The notes under the pieces: generated by a model | Database searches by the model: none | The model's input: the letters and a program-made list of their open reading frames with translations, nothing else | What the model was told of the DNA's origin: nothing | Assembly: GCF_011440375.1 (NCBI RefSeq) | Contig: NZ_JAAOIR010000002.1 | Span: 744,001-808,000, forward strand | Direction: 5' to 3' | DNA length: 64,000 nt | DNA from: Halorubellus sp. JP-L1 | Lineage (GTDB): Archaea; Halobacteriota; Halobacteria; Halobacteriales; Natrialbaceae | Position numbers and translations under genes: made by a program | Shown here: piece by piece, positions 1 to 8,173 of the stretch | Position numbering within the stretch: the stretch's first letter is position 1 | How the letters are laid out: the number at the start of each line of letters is the position of its first letter

Positions 1-1208
1 AGGACGTCCCGCGAGCGTTCGCGATCGCGGTGCTCGCGGTGCTCGCGGTCGCGCCCGAGTACGCCGTCGACGCGCTCTACGCGTGGCAGGCCGGGAGCGG
101 CGGTGCGACCGAGGCCGCCTGTAGCGCGAGCAACCTCCCCTCGCAGACGCAGGCCGTGAAGGACGCGTGTCACGACGCGAACCTCGCGATCGCGAACATG
201 ACGGGCGCGAACCGCATCCTCATCGGACTGGGCTGGTCAGGCATCGCGCTGTTCACCGTCTACCGCGCCGGCAGCGAACGCGACTCGTCCGTCGAACGGA
301 GCGACGGGTTCCTCGCGAGCAAGGTCCACCTCGACCGCGACATCGGCCTCGAGATCGCGTTCCTGCTCGTCGCGACCGTGTTCGCGTTCACCGTCCCGTT
401 CCTCGGCGGCATCGACGTCATCGATACCGTCGTCCTCCTCGGACTGTACGTCGCGTACATCGCGATCATCGTGCGCGGCGACGTTGAGGAGCACGAGGAA
501 CAGGTCGGCGTGCCAGCGTACCTCCAGCGGCGACCGTTCCCGGTCCGGGCGCTGACGTCCATCACGCTGTTCGCGTACTCCGGTCTGATGATCTACACCG
601 CCGTGCATCCGTTCGCGCACGGCCTCGAAGAGGTCGGGCTCGCGTACAACATCCCCGAGTTCTTCATGATCCAGTGGGTCGCGCCGCTCGCGAGCGAGAG
701 CCCGGAGCTGATCGTCGTCGCGTACCTCGTGAACAAGGCGCGCTCGACGGCGGGGTTCAACGCGCTCATCTCCTCGAAGCTCAACCAGTGGACGCTCCTG
801 GTCGGCACGCTCGCGGTCGTCTACTCGATCGCGTCCGGGAGCATCGGCACGCTGCCGTTCGACGAGAAGCAGGCCGCCGAGATCTGGATCACGGCCGCCC
901 AGAGCCTGTTCGCGATCGCGATCATCACGAACTTCGAGATCTCGGTCCGGGAGGCGGTGATGCTCCTCGTCCTGTTCGTCTCGCAGGTGGCCATGGAGTA
1001 CGTCGTCATCATCACGACGACGTCCGTCGCGCGAGAGACGGAGCTGAGCATCGCCATCCTGTACGCGTACACGGTGCTCTACCTCGCCATCTCGCTCGGG
1101 CTGTTCTGGTACCGGCGCCGGGAGCTCGCCGCCATCTTCGTTCGGAGCGCGCGGACCGCCCGGTACGCGCTCGGCAACGGGACGGCACCCGCCGAGGGCG
1201 CCGACTGA
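1..1208 (+). CDS. Sodium/calcium exchanger family membrane protein (5' end outside window)
   Basis: Cation/calcium antiporter (CaCA) family integral membrane protein, expected to exchange Ca2+ for Na+ or H+. The frame is open to the first base (first complete codon at position 3), so the N-terminus lies upstream of the window. Near the visible start is an alpha-repeat signature around VAPEYAVD. A second alpha repeat around ASESPELIV lies near residue 225. These two inverted repeats carry the acidic ion-binding residues in the family. Between and after them are about nine hydrophobic segments, and the protein ends with a short polar tail. The family assignment rests on the paired acidic alpha repeats; substrate is not deducible. 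The next gene follows on the same strand after about 80 bases. Confidence 0.85.
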   Translation, partial: DVPRAFAIAVLAVLAVAPEYAVDALYAWQAGSGGATEAACSASNLPSQTQAVKDACHDANLAIANMTGANRILIGLGWSGIALFTVYRAGSERDSSVERSDGFLASKVHLDRDIGLEIAFLLVATVFAFTVPFLGGIDVIDTVVLLGLYVAYIAIIVRGDVEEHEEQVGVPAYLQRRPFPVRALTSITLFAYSGLMIYTAVHPFAHGLEEVGLAYNIPEFFMIQWVAPLASESPELIVVAYLVNKARSTAGFNALISSKLNQWTLLVGTLAVVYSIASGSIGTLPFDEKQAAEIWITAAQSLFAIAIITNFEISVREAVMLLVLFVSQVAMEYVVIITTTSVARETELSIAILYAYTVLYLAISLGLFWYRRRELAAIFVRSARTARYALGNGTAPAEGAD

Positions 1209-1286
1209 CGGGTCCGGGCGATACGGGACCGAAGCAGCCGACGCGGAATCGACTCATTCTTGCCGGCGAGTCCGCAACCGACTGTC

Positions 1287-2711
1287 GTGATCGCAATCGT
1301 CGTCAGTCGTGCGGACGAGGCGTCCGAGCACGTCGGCGAACGCCTGCTCGACCGCGTCGACTGGGAGCGGACGGTCGACGAGTCCCGCCCCGACGCCGCC
1401 GGCGGTGGCGACGTCTACGTCCACGACCCCTTCGAGCTGCGGACGTTCGACGACCTCCACCTGGAACTCGACGACGCGGCGGAGGCGTTCTCGACGACCC
1501 CCGGACTGCTGGCGTTCGCGTCCCGACACTCCGGCGACACGGGACCGCTCCTGACCGCGCACTTCACGGGGAACTTCGGGCCAGCGGAGTACGGCGGCGA
1601 CGACGACGCGCTCGCGACCGCCGCCCCCGGCGCGCAGGCCGCGCTCGTCGACTCGTTCGTCGAGTACGCGCCCGAAGGGTACGAGGTCGGGATGGAGTGC
1701 ACGCACCACGGCCCGAGTGCCGTCGGCTGTCCGTCGCTGTTCGTCGAACTCGGGAGCGGCGAGACCGAGTGGCGCGACCCCGACGGCGCGAGCGCGGTCG
1801 CGAAGGCGATCCTCGACCTCGCGGCGCTCGCCGAGTCGGGGAACGAGCGGTCGGACGGCGAGCGGTCGGTGATGGGCGAGCGGTCGGTGATGGGCGAGCG
1901 GTCGGGCAGCGAGCGCTCGGTGACGGGCGACCGCACCGTCGTCGGGTTCGGCGGCGGCCACTACGTGCCGCGGTTCGAGCGCGTCGTCCGGGAGACGCCG
2001 TGGACGGTCGGGCACGTCGCCGCGGACTGGGGGCTGGACGCGATGGGCGACCCCGGCGAGCACCGGGGCGTCCTCGACCGGGCGTTCGAGGCGAGCGACG
2101 CCGAGCACGCGCTCGTCGAGGGGACTCGCCCCGACCTCGAAGCAGTCGTCGAGGACCTCGGATATCGCGTGGTCAGCGAGACGTGGCTCCGCGAGGTCGC
2201 CGACCGCGACCTCGAGGCGGTCGCGGCGGTCGAGGACGAACTCGGGTCGGTCGCCGACGGCGTCCGGTTCGGCGACCGACGACGGTGGACGGCCGGCGAT
2301 GCCGACGACTGGGTGACGCGCGCGCTCCCCGACGCCCTCGTCGAGACGGCGCGGTCCGTCGACGCCGACCGGACGCGCACGGTCGTCGAGACCGAGACGG
2401 TGGCGTTCCAGACGCGCAACGGCGGGTCGCAGGTCCAGGGTCGCGCGGCGTTCCCCGACGCGGACGCGTACGACGCGCTCGTCGACGCGCTCGTCGACGT
2501 GGTCGCCGAAGACTACGACGCGGTGCGTCGCGACGGCGACCGCGTGGTCGCGTCGAAGGAGGCGTTCGACCCGCGGCGCGCGCATCAAGAGGGCGTCCCG
2601 GAAGGCCCGAAGTTCGGGCGACTCGCCGGCGGCGAAGCGGTGACGGTCGACGGCGACCGCGTCCGTCCCGAGGACGTCACGACCCACCGCGAGGACGTGT
2701 TCGAAATCTAA
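1287..2711 (+). CDS. dtdA: D-aminoacyl-tRNA deacylase, archaeal/plant GEK1 type
   Basis: Hydrolyses D-amino acids from mischarged tRNA and so protects translation from D-residues. Family hallmarks seen are an N-terminal MIAIVVSRAD start, a TGNFG motif, MECTHHGP and a GGGHY motif near residue 220. I chose GTG at 1287 because family members begin MIAIV; the longer frame from a TTG at 1260 adds residues that do not look like the family. Length is 474 aa, at the long end for the family. Part of the excess is a Gly-Glu-Arg-Ser hexapeptide repeat (about residues 187-213) inserted just before the GGGHY segment, encoded by near-identical 15-18 bp DNA units. The C-terminal half (after about residue 290) is the less conserved haloarchaeal part. 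Confidence 0.9.
   Translation: MIAIVVSRADEASEHVGERLLDRVDWERTVDESRPDAAGGGDVYVHDPFELRTFDDLHLELDDAAEAFSTTPGLLAFASRHSGDTGPLLTAHFTGNFGPAEYGGDDDALATAAPGAQAALVDSFVEYAPEGYEVGMECTHHGPSAVGCPSLFVELGSGETEWRDPDGASAVAKAILDLAALAESGNERSDGERSVMGERSVMGERSGSERSVTGDRTVVGFGGGHYVPRFERVVRETPWTVGHVAADWGLDAMGDPGEHRGVLDRAFEASDAEHALVEGTRPDLEAVVEDLGYRVVSETWLREVADRDLEAVAAVEDELGSVADGVRFGDRRRWTAGDADDWVTRALPDALVETARSVDADRTRTVVETETVAFQTRNGGSQVQGRAAFPDADAYDALVDALVDVVAEDYDAVRRDGDRVVASKEAFDPRRAHQEGVPEGPKFGRLAGGEAVTVDGDRVRPEDVTTHREDVFEI
1845..1925 (+). repeat. In-frame 15-18 bp minisatellite inside dtdA
   Basis: Five copies of GAGCGGTCGG (last one GAGCGCTCGG) start at 1845, 1860, 1878, 1896 and 1911. Spacings are 15, 18, 18 and 15 bp, all multiples of three, so each copy adds five or six residues of the type GERSVM without breaking the frame. 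Confidence 0.85.
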
Positions 2712-2740
2712 TCGATGGTCTGAAGCTCCCCATCTGGCCG

Positions 2741-2755
2741 GTAAGCGCCGCTTAC
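2741..2755 (+). terminator. Small hairpin after dtdA
   Basis: GTAAGC-GCC-GCTTAC is a perfect 6-bp stem with a 3-nt loop, 30 bp after the dtdA stop. It may be a terminator or processing site, but there is no T-run after it. Confidence 0.35.
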
Positions 2756-2819
2756 TACGCTTGGACCGACCGCGAATTTTCCGTCATGCGGACGTCTGAC
2801 AGAGAGGGGAAACGTAATT

Positions 2820-2842
2820 ACCCTCCATAGAATAAAGAGGGT
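2820..2842 (+). promoter_or_regulatory. Inverted repeat over the ftsZ1 ribosome-binding site
   Basis: ACCCTC (2820-2825) pairs with GAGGGT (2837-2842) across an AT-rich 11-nt loop. The right arm carries a GAGG Shine-Dalgarno-like sequence about 8 nt before the ATG at 2848. If this stretch is transcribed, the stem would cover the ribosome-binding site. An AT-rich TAATTA core at 2815-2820 is also about 30 nt from the start, so a leaderless transcript is an alternative. Confidence 0.4.
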
Positions 2843-2847
2843 CAAGG

Positions 2848-4029
2848 ATGGATTCGATCGTCGAAGACGCTATTGACGAGGCCGAGGGCGGGGAGGACCC
2901 CGGGCGTCGGTCGGGTGGGGACGACGCCCACTCGCCGGCGCCATCGCGCGAGTCCGGCACCATGACCGACGACCAGCTGGAGGACGTCCTGGAGGACCTC
3001 CAGACGAACATCACGGTCGTCGGGTGCGGGGGCGCGGGCGGGAACACCATCAACCGCATCCACGAGGAGGGCATCACGGGCGCGAAGCTCGTCGCCGCGA
3101 ACACGGACGTCCAGCACCTCTACGAGATCGAGGCGGACACGAAGATCCTCATGGGCGAGGACAAGACCGGCGGCCGCGGCGCCGGGTCCCTGCCCCAAGT
3201 GGGCGAGGAGGCCGCGCTCGAGTCCCAGAGCGAGATCTACGACGCCATCGAGGGCTCGGACATGGTGTTCGTCACCGCCGGCCTCGGCGGCGGCACCGGG
3301 ACCGGTTCCGCACCCGTGGTCGCGAAGGCCGCCCGCGAAGCGGGCGCGCTCACGATCAGCATCGTCACGACGCCGTTCACGGCCGAAGGCGAGGTTCGGC
3401 GGACGAACGCGGAAGCCGGCCTGGAGCGTCTGCGGGACGTCTCCGACACCGTCATCGTCGTCCCGAACGACCGCCTGCTGGACTCCGTCGGGAAGCTCCC
3501 CGTCAAGCAGGCGTTCAAGGTCAGCGACGAAGTCCTCATGCGCTCGGTGAAGGGCATTACGGAACTCATCACGAAGCCCGGGCTCGTTAACCTCGACTTC
3601 GCGGACGTCCGCACCGTCATGGAGCGCGGCGGCGTCGCGATGATCGGTCTCGGCGAGTCCGACTCGGACGCGAAGTCCAAGGACTCCGTCACGTCCGCAC
3701 TCCGCTCTCCCTTGCTCGACGTCGACATCTCCGGCGCCTCGTCCGCGCTCGTGAACGTCACGGGCGGGAACGACATGAGCATCGAGGAGGCCGAGGGCGT
3801 CGTCGAGGAGATCTACGACCGGATCGACCCGGACGCCCGCATCATCTGGGGGACGAGCGTCGACGAGTCCCTCGAGGGCCGCATGCGGACGATGATCGTC
3901 GTCACCGGCGTCGACTCCCCGCAGATATACGGGAACGGCGACGAGGGCGACGCACAGGTGTCCTCGCAGCCGGCCGCGCAGCGCGACCAGATGCAGCAGT
4001 CCGGCAACGACATCGACTTCATCGAGTGA
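2848..4029 (+). CDS. ftsZ1: Cell division protein FtsZ1
   Basis: Tubulin-family GTPase that polymerises into the cytokinetic ring. Visible are the Rossmann start [10 protein letters not shown] (about residues 58-67), the tubulin signature GGGTGTGS (147-154) and the T7-loop NLDFADV (248-254), which completes the GTPase site of the neighbouring subunit. The 50-residue acidic N-terminal extension and short tail end resemble FtsZ1 of other haloarchaea. The gene order ftsZ1-secE-spt5 is also the one I recall for haloarchaeal ftsZ1. Length 393 aa is normal. The start ATG at 2848 gives the MDSIV N-terminus usual for FtsZ1. In haloarchaea FtsZ1 works with a second paralogue, FtsZ2, which is not in this window. 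Confidence 0.95.
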   Translation: MDSIVEDAIDEAEGGEDPGRRSGGDDAHSPAPSRESGTMTDDQLEDVLEDLQTNITVVGCGGAGGNTINRIHEEGITGAKLVAANTDVQHLYEIEADTKILMGEDKTGGRGAGSLPQVGEEAALESQSEIYDAIEGSDMVFVTAGLGGGTGTGSAPVVAKAAREAGALTISIVTTPFTAEGEVRRTNAEAGLERLRDVSDTVIVVPNDRLLDSVGKLPVKQAFKVSDEVLMRSVKGITELITKPGLVNLDFADVRTVMERGGVAMIGLGESDSDAKSKDSVTSALRSPLLDVDISGASSALVNVTGGNDMSIEEAEGVVEEIYDRIDPDARIIWGTSVDESLEGRMRTMIVVTGVDSPQIYGNGDEGDAQVSSQPAAQRDQMQQSGNDIDFIE

Positions 4030-4197
4030 ACTGACGCGACGCCGTCGAGCCAGCGGTCGACTGCTGACTCGTACGCGACCGTCGGCGACGGCGTTCGGAC
4101 GTCCTTCCGTCTTCCATCCACCAGTCCCGACGCGCCCGGTGGCGCGTCGACGCCCGCGGGCGGTCGGCCACGGTTCGGGCGGCCGGTGCGAATGCAA

Positions 4198-4208
4198 TAG
4201 ATAGAAAA
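4198..4208 (+). promoter_or_regulatory. Probable TATA box of secE-spt5
   Basis: The A/T-rich stretch AGATAGAAAA lies about 25-33 nt before the secE ATG in otherwise GC-rich DNA. This fits a leaderless secE-spt5 transcript separate from ftsZ1, which ends 200 bp upstream. Confidence 0.5.
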
Positions 4209-4231
4209 GCGAGCGCGTCGAATCGGCGCGC

Positions 4232-4450
4232 ATGGAATTACCGACGGAGCTCTCGTCGTACGTCCGCGTGCTCAAGTTGGCGAGCACCCCGTCCTTCACC
4301 GAGTTCTCGCAGATCGCGAAGATCGCCGGTGCCGGCATCGTGCTCGTCGGCATCCTCGGGTTCATCATCGCACAGTTCATGTCGCTGCTGGTCACGTCGT
4401 TCATCACCGATCCGGCGGCGGGCGGTGCCGCGCTCGCGCTGTGGTGGTAA
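4232..4450 (+). CDS. secE: Preprotein translocase subunit SecE (Sec61-gamma)
   Basis: Small single-span subunit of the SecYEG/Sec61 protein-conducting channel. The amphipathic N-terminal segment SSYVRVLKLASTPS and the downstream EEF/TEFSQIAKIAGAG surface helix match archaeal SecE. One transmembrane helix (about residues 34-55) follows. The 72-residue length is some 10-15 residues longer than many haloarchaeal homologues, the excess being a Gly/Ala-rich extracytoplasmic tail ending in WW. The stop is three bases before the spt5 ATG, so the two genes are almost certainly co-transcribed. This coupling of translocon and elongation factor is conserved in archaea. Confidence 0.9.
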   Translation: MELPTELSSYVRVLKLASTPSFTEFSQIAKIAGAGIVLVGILGFIIAQFMSLLVTSFITDPAAGGAALALWW

Positions 4451-4453
4451 CAG

Positions 4454-4891
4454 ATGCCGATCTACGCTGTCAAGACCACGGCCAGCCAGGAACGAACGGT
4501 CGCGGACATGATCATGAACCGCGAGATGGAGGACATCCACGCTGCGCTTGCCCCCGACTCGCTGACGAGTTACGTGATGGTCGAGGCCGACGACTCGGGC
4601 ATCCTGGAGCGCGTGCTCGAGGACATCCCGCACGCCCGGGGTACCATCCCCGGCGAGTCCGACATCAGCGAGGTCGAGCACTTCCTCTCGCCGACGCCGG
4701 ACGTCGAGGGGATCGCCGAGAGCGACATCGTGGAGCTCATCGCCGGCCCGTTCAAGGGCGAGAAGGCGCAGGTTCAACGCATCGACGAGGGCAAGGACCA
4801 GGTGACGGTCGAACTGTACGAGGCGACCGTCCCGATTCCGGTCACCGTTCGTGGCGACCAGATTCGCGTGCTGGACTCCGAAGAGCGCTGA
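4454..4891 (+). CDS. spt5: Transcription elongation factor Spt5 (NusG homologue)
   Basis: Binds the clamp of archaeal RNA polymerase, normally with Spt4, and promotes processive elongation. It has an N-terminal NGN domain (about residues 1-85, start MPIYAVKTT) and a C-terminal KOW domain (about 90-140, with the [10 protein letters not shown] core). Length 145 aa is typical for the archaeal protein. It lies three bases after secE. The last codons and the stop form a strong stem-loop (4880-4901) with the TGA in the loop. Confidence 0.95.
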   Translation: MPIYAVKTTASQERTVADMIMNREMEDIHAALAPDSLTSYVMVEADDSGILERVLEDIPHARGTIPGESDISEVEHFLSPTPDVEGIAESDIVELIAGPFKGEKAQVQRIDEGKDQVTVELYEATVPIPVTVRGDQIRVLDSEER

Positions 4892-4901
4892 CGCGCTCTT
4901 C
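4880..4901 (+). terminator. Stem-loop enclosing the spt5 stop codon
   Basis: GAAGAGCGC and GCGCTCTTC form a perfect 9-bp stem around the loop TGAC, whose first three bases are the spt5 stop. No T-tract follows at once. The position suggests a 3'-end structure for the secE-spt5 message. Confidence 0.5.
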
Positions 4902-4939
4902 GTGCTCCCGTTCGTTCGCGCGCTCACTCATGGGAACAG

Positions 4940-4973
4940 CGAGGAGCGGTGAAGCGAAGCGAATCGCTCCTCG
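4940..4973 (+). terminator. Second stem-loop downstream of spt5
   Basis: CGAGGAGCG (4940-4948) pairs perfectly with CGCTCCTCG (4965-4973) over a 16-nt loop. It lies in the 219-bp non-coding stretch between the convergent spt5 and zinc-finger genes and could serve either strand. Confidence 0.45.
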
Positions 4974-5110
4974 GAAAGTCGAACGGCGAATGGTAGCGAG
5001 CCGCGAGACGCCGAAGCGCGATAGGCGGTCGCTGAGGGGTTCGCGCTCGCGTTCGGCTCGATTCTCGCAGTCGAATCACTCCGAGTAGGGACGCGACTGC
5101 GGAGCCGCGC

Positions 5111-5410
5111 TCAGGCGCGCGGGTCGCCGTTGAGTCGTTCGACGACGGCGTTCAGGTCCGCTTCGCTCTCGATGGCGTCCCTGACTTCCTCGCGGTCGCG
5201 GACTTCCTGTGCGCTCGCGCCGTACGCGCGGACGTACTCGGCGCGGGTGTGTTCGGTGAACGCGTGCCGGATGGCGAGGTAGCCGTCGGGGACGACGGTC
5301 CCGCACACCTTGCACTCGCAGCGCTCGTGGTCGGTGGTCTGGTGGACGATGGCGTCCTCGGCAGTCTCGAAGATGCCGCCACAGTCCTCGATTCCACATT
5401 CCCAGGACAT
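5111..5410 (-). CDS. Small zinc-finger protein
   Basis: A 99-residue cytoplasmic protein of unknown function. The first 50 residues carry a C2H2-like pattern (CGIEDCGGIF, then HQTTDHERCECKVCG with further His residues), enough to bind one or two zinc ions. The C-terminal half is an acidic helical segment. Such small zinc-finger proteins are frequent in haloarchaea and are usually thought to mediate nucleic-acid or protein contacts. The start ATG at 5410 gives MSWECG. It is convergent with spt5 and followed upstream by a membrane protein gene on the same strand. I cannot assign a named family with confidence. Confidence 0.75.
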   Translation of the reverse strand: MSWECGIEDCGGIFETAEDAIVHQTTDHERCECKVCGTVVPDGYLAIRHAFTEHTRAEYVRAYGASAQEVRDREEVRDAIESEADLNAVVERLNGDPRA

Positions 5411-5500
5411 TCGATGTCTGCCCGTACGGCGGTCGCTGTCTTGAAGGTTGTCAGAGACGTCAGCGGATGCGGGCGACGATCGCTCTGTCGACGACCGCGG

Positions 5501-5881
<381 letters not shown>

Positions 5882-5943
5882 TGTCCGACGGGTCGTCGCT
5901 AGTACAGATAAGCACCGCGACTGCGGGCAGCGGTTTCGTCGCT

Positions 5944-5950
5944 CTTATAT
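5944..5950 (+). promoter_or_regulatory. TATA box of the PHP-domain gene
   Basis: CTTATAT lies 27-33 nt before the ATG at 5977. This spacing decides the start: the frame is open further upstream, but any earlier start would precede the promoter. Confidence 0.65.
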
Positions 5951-5976
5951 CGGCCGGCGCGATTCGATGGAGTAGT

Positions 5977-6741
5977 ATGGGGAGCGACGAGTTCCGGGTG
6001 GACGCGCACGTGAAGGTGCTGTCGGACGCGGTCGTCGAGCGCGCGAAGCGCCGCGGGGTGGACGCGCTCGTGTACGCGCCGCACTTCGAGCAGTTGCCGG
6101 ACGTCCGGGAGGCGGCGGCGCGGTACAGCGACGACGAGCTGCTCGTCGTCCCGGGCCGCGAGGTGTTCACGGGGACGTGGCGGAACCGTCGGCACGTGCT
6201 CGCGATCGGGCTCTCGGAGCCCGTGCCGGACTTCATCACGCTCGAGGGCGCGATGGCCGAGTTCGACCGGCAGGACGCGACGGTGCTCGTCCCGCACCCG
6301 ACGTTCCTGAACGTGAGTCTCGGGTACGAGGAGATCCAGCGGTACCGCGACCAGATCGCGGCCGTAGAGGCGTACAACCCGAAGCTCCTCGGTGGGTGGG
6401 CCGACCGCGCGAAGCGCCTCGTGGCGGACTTCGACGTGGCGCCGTTCGGGTCGTCGTACGCGCACGTGCCGGGGAGCGTCGGCGAGGTGTGGACGGCGTT
6501 CGACGGCGAGATCCAGACGCCCGCGGACGTCGTCGACGCGTTCGAGAGCGACGATGCGCGTCGCGTCGGGCGACGGTCGTCGCTCTCGCATCGGTTCTGG
6601 AAGGCAGTGGAGTTCTCGCACCTCGGGTTCGAGAACACGTGGGCGAAGGTCGACCGCACGTTCCTGCAGGGCACCGAGCCGACGCATCCGCGCCACCTCC
6701 TGTACGGCTCTCGGTTCGACGACGTCGCCGTCTACGAGTGA
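5977..6741 (+). CDS. PHP-domain metal-dependent phosphoesterase
   Basis: Predicted phosphoesterase of the polymerase-and-histidinol-phosphatase (PHP) superfamily, whose members bind two or three metal ions. Candidate metal ligands are the early DAHVKVLSD (His where PHP proteins usually have HxH), YAPHFEQ near residue 32, the acidic/His segments GREVFTGTWRNRRHVLAIGL and LVPHPTFLN, and a late SYAH. Length is 254 aa. The first motif has one His rather than the canonical HxH pair, so activity and substrate are uncertain. It stands alone between a divergent membrane protein and a convergent DUF457-like gene. Confidence 0.7.
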   Translation: MGSDEFRVDAHVKVLSDAVVERAKRRGVDALVYAPHFEQLPDVREAAARYSDDELLVVPGREVFTGTWRNRRHVLAIGLSEPVPDFITLEGAMAEFDRQDATVLVPHPTFLNVSLGYEEIQRYRDQIAAVEAYNPKLLGGWADRAKRLVADFDVAPFGSSYAHVPGSVGEVWTAFDGEIQTPADVVDAFESDDARRVGRRSSLSHRFWKAVEFSHLGFENTWAKVDRTFLQGTEPTHPRHLLYGSRFDDVAVYE

Positions 6742-6778
6742 GCGACCTGAGGGACCCGGGATCGTCCCCGTGGCGGTT

Positions 6779-7303
6779 CTATGGGTAGAGCGCGGTGATC
6801 GTCTGCCGGGCCGTCTCGAGCTGGAAGTCGAAGCCGCTGATCGCGACGGCGGCGACGAGCGCGCACACCGCGATCTCGAAGCCCGTGATGGCTATCGTCA
6901 TCGGGCCGGACCAGCTGCTCGACGTCCGGACGCCGATGGGGAACCCGTACTCCTTCGAGGAGAACGGGTAGAATAGCGCGATGCCGCGCTTGCTCCCGAG
7001 GACGTCGAGCACGTAGTGCGTGGCGATGCCGATCCACACGAACTCGAGGTTCCCGAAGAAGAACGGGTAGGCGACGAAGGCGGCGAGCAGCGGGAGGTTG
7101 TGGAGGGTCTTGCGGTGTTTCCCGAACGCGGTGTCGATGTCGGGAAGCAGTGCGCCGAGCACGAGCGGCGGGAGGAGCAGCGTCGCGTCGACGAGGAGCG
7201 TCTCGACGTCGGCCGCCAGCGGCTGGTCGCCGAGCGGCGACCGGATGTACGCGAGCCCCAGTGCCAGAAGTGCTCCGTTGAGGATATGTCCCTTCTTGTT
7301 CAT
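6779..7303 (-). CDS. YdjM/DUF457-like membrane-bound metal-dependent hydrolase
   Basis: Integral membrane protein of the LexA-binding/YdjM (DUF457) family. It starts MNKKGHILNG, where the early His is conserved in the family, followed by GALLPDIDT and THYVLDVLGS, the Asp/His motifs that suggest a metal site at the membrane. There are about four hydrophobic segments and 174 aa. I chose ATG 7303 over the GTG five codons upstream because family proteins begin at this MNKKGH segment and a CTTATG element lies about 30 nt before it on the minus strand. The biochemical role of the family is not established. Confidence 0.75.
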   Translation of the reverse strand: MNKKGHILNGALLALGLAYIRSPLGDQPLAADVETLLVDATLLLPPLVLGALLPDIDTAFGKHRKTLHNLPLLAAFVAYPFFFGNLEFVWIGIATHYVLDVLGSKRGIALFYPFSSKEYGFPIGVRTSSSWSGPMTIAITGFEIAVCALVAAVAISGFDFQLETARQTITALYP

Positions 7304-7433
7304 TCGCCGTATGGACACTGTCGACTACTCGAACATAAGTGTGCCACCTCGAAGCCCTCTCCGTGTCTGACGCGCGTCAGACGCTCGTCCGTAGCGGTTG
7401 TCAGGTCCCCCGTCCTGCGCCGTCGATCCTACA

Positions 7434-8027
7434 TCAGGAATCTGTCCGTTCTGCCTCCCCATCGATCGCGTCGACGAGGTCCGCTAGCGCGGCGGTCACC
7501 GTCGCGTCGCGCACGGCCGCACGGTCGCCGTCGAACGCGTAGCGCTCGACGGACGCGAACGACGCCTCGCTCCCCCAGGGCGCGGCGTAGGCGACGCCGA
7601 CGTAGACGGTGCCGACGGGGGCGTCGTCGGTACCGCCGGTCGGCCCGGCGACGCCCGTCGTCGAGACGCCCCATGTCGCGTCGGCGGTGTCGCGCACGCC
7701 CCGTGCCATCTGGCGCGCGACCGGTTCCGAGACGGCGCCGTGGGCGTCGAGCGCCTCTCGATTCACGCCGAGGCGTCGCTCCTTCGCGCCGTACGCGTAG
7801 GTCACGACGCCCTCTTCGAAGTAGTCCGACGCCCCCGGGACGGTCGTGATGCGCGCGCCGACGAGGCCGCCCGTACAGGATTCCGCGACGGCGACGGTCT
7901 CCTCGCGCTCGCGCAGCCGGTCGCCGACCGCCATCGCCAGCGTGCGTTCGTCCACGGCCTCGGCCTGGGGGTCGTCGACGCCGTCGTCCGGCGTTCGCCC
8001 CTTCTCGTGGTCTTCGACGTCGTCCAT
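7434..8027 (-). CDS. pncC: Nicotinamide-nucleotide amidase (CinA C-terminal/PncC family)
   Basis: Stand-alone CinA C-terminal domain, which in characterised members deamidates nicotinamide mononucleotide to nicotinate mononucleotide in pyridine nucleotide recycling. Motifs are AESCTGGLVGA (catalytic Ser/Thr region), YFEEGVVTYA and TGVAGPTGGT, with 197 aa in total. The acidic N-terminal 35 residues precede the domain. The start is uncertain: ATG 8027 is preferred, but an in-frame GTG 15 codons upstream is possible. The gene is divergent from the aminotransferase gene. Confidence 0.8.
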   Translation of the reverse strand: MDDVEDHEKGRTPDDGVDDPQAEAVDERTLAMAVGDRLREREETVAVAESCTGGLVGARITTVPGASDYFEEGVVTYAYGAKERRLGVNREALDAHGAVSEPVARQMARGVRDTADATWGVSTTGVAGPTGGTDDAPVGTVYVGVAYAAPWGSEASFASVERYAFDGDRAAVRDATVTAALADLVDAIDGEAERTDS

Positions 8028-8173
8028 GGTCGAACGCACTCGCGCGAGCGAGTTGAGCGCTTCGTCCGTCACCGATGCCGGACCGACTCGCTCGTCTGCC
8101 GGACGACGCCGGGTCGGCACGCCCTGGCGGGGTCGCGATAGACCTACGGGGGACGAGTGCGACGCCTTCGGGT

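Noticed and set aside
674-2830. 718-codon open frame across the exchanger and dtdA genes
   Set aside because: Arg-rich translation typical of the wrong frame in GC-rich DNA; dtdA and the exchanger explain the region.
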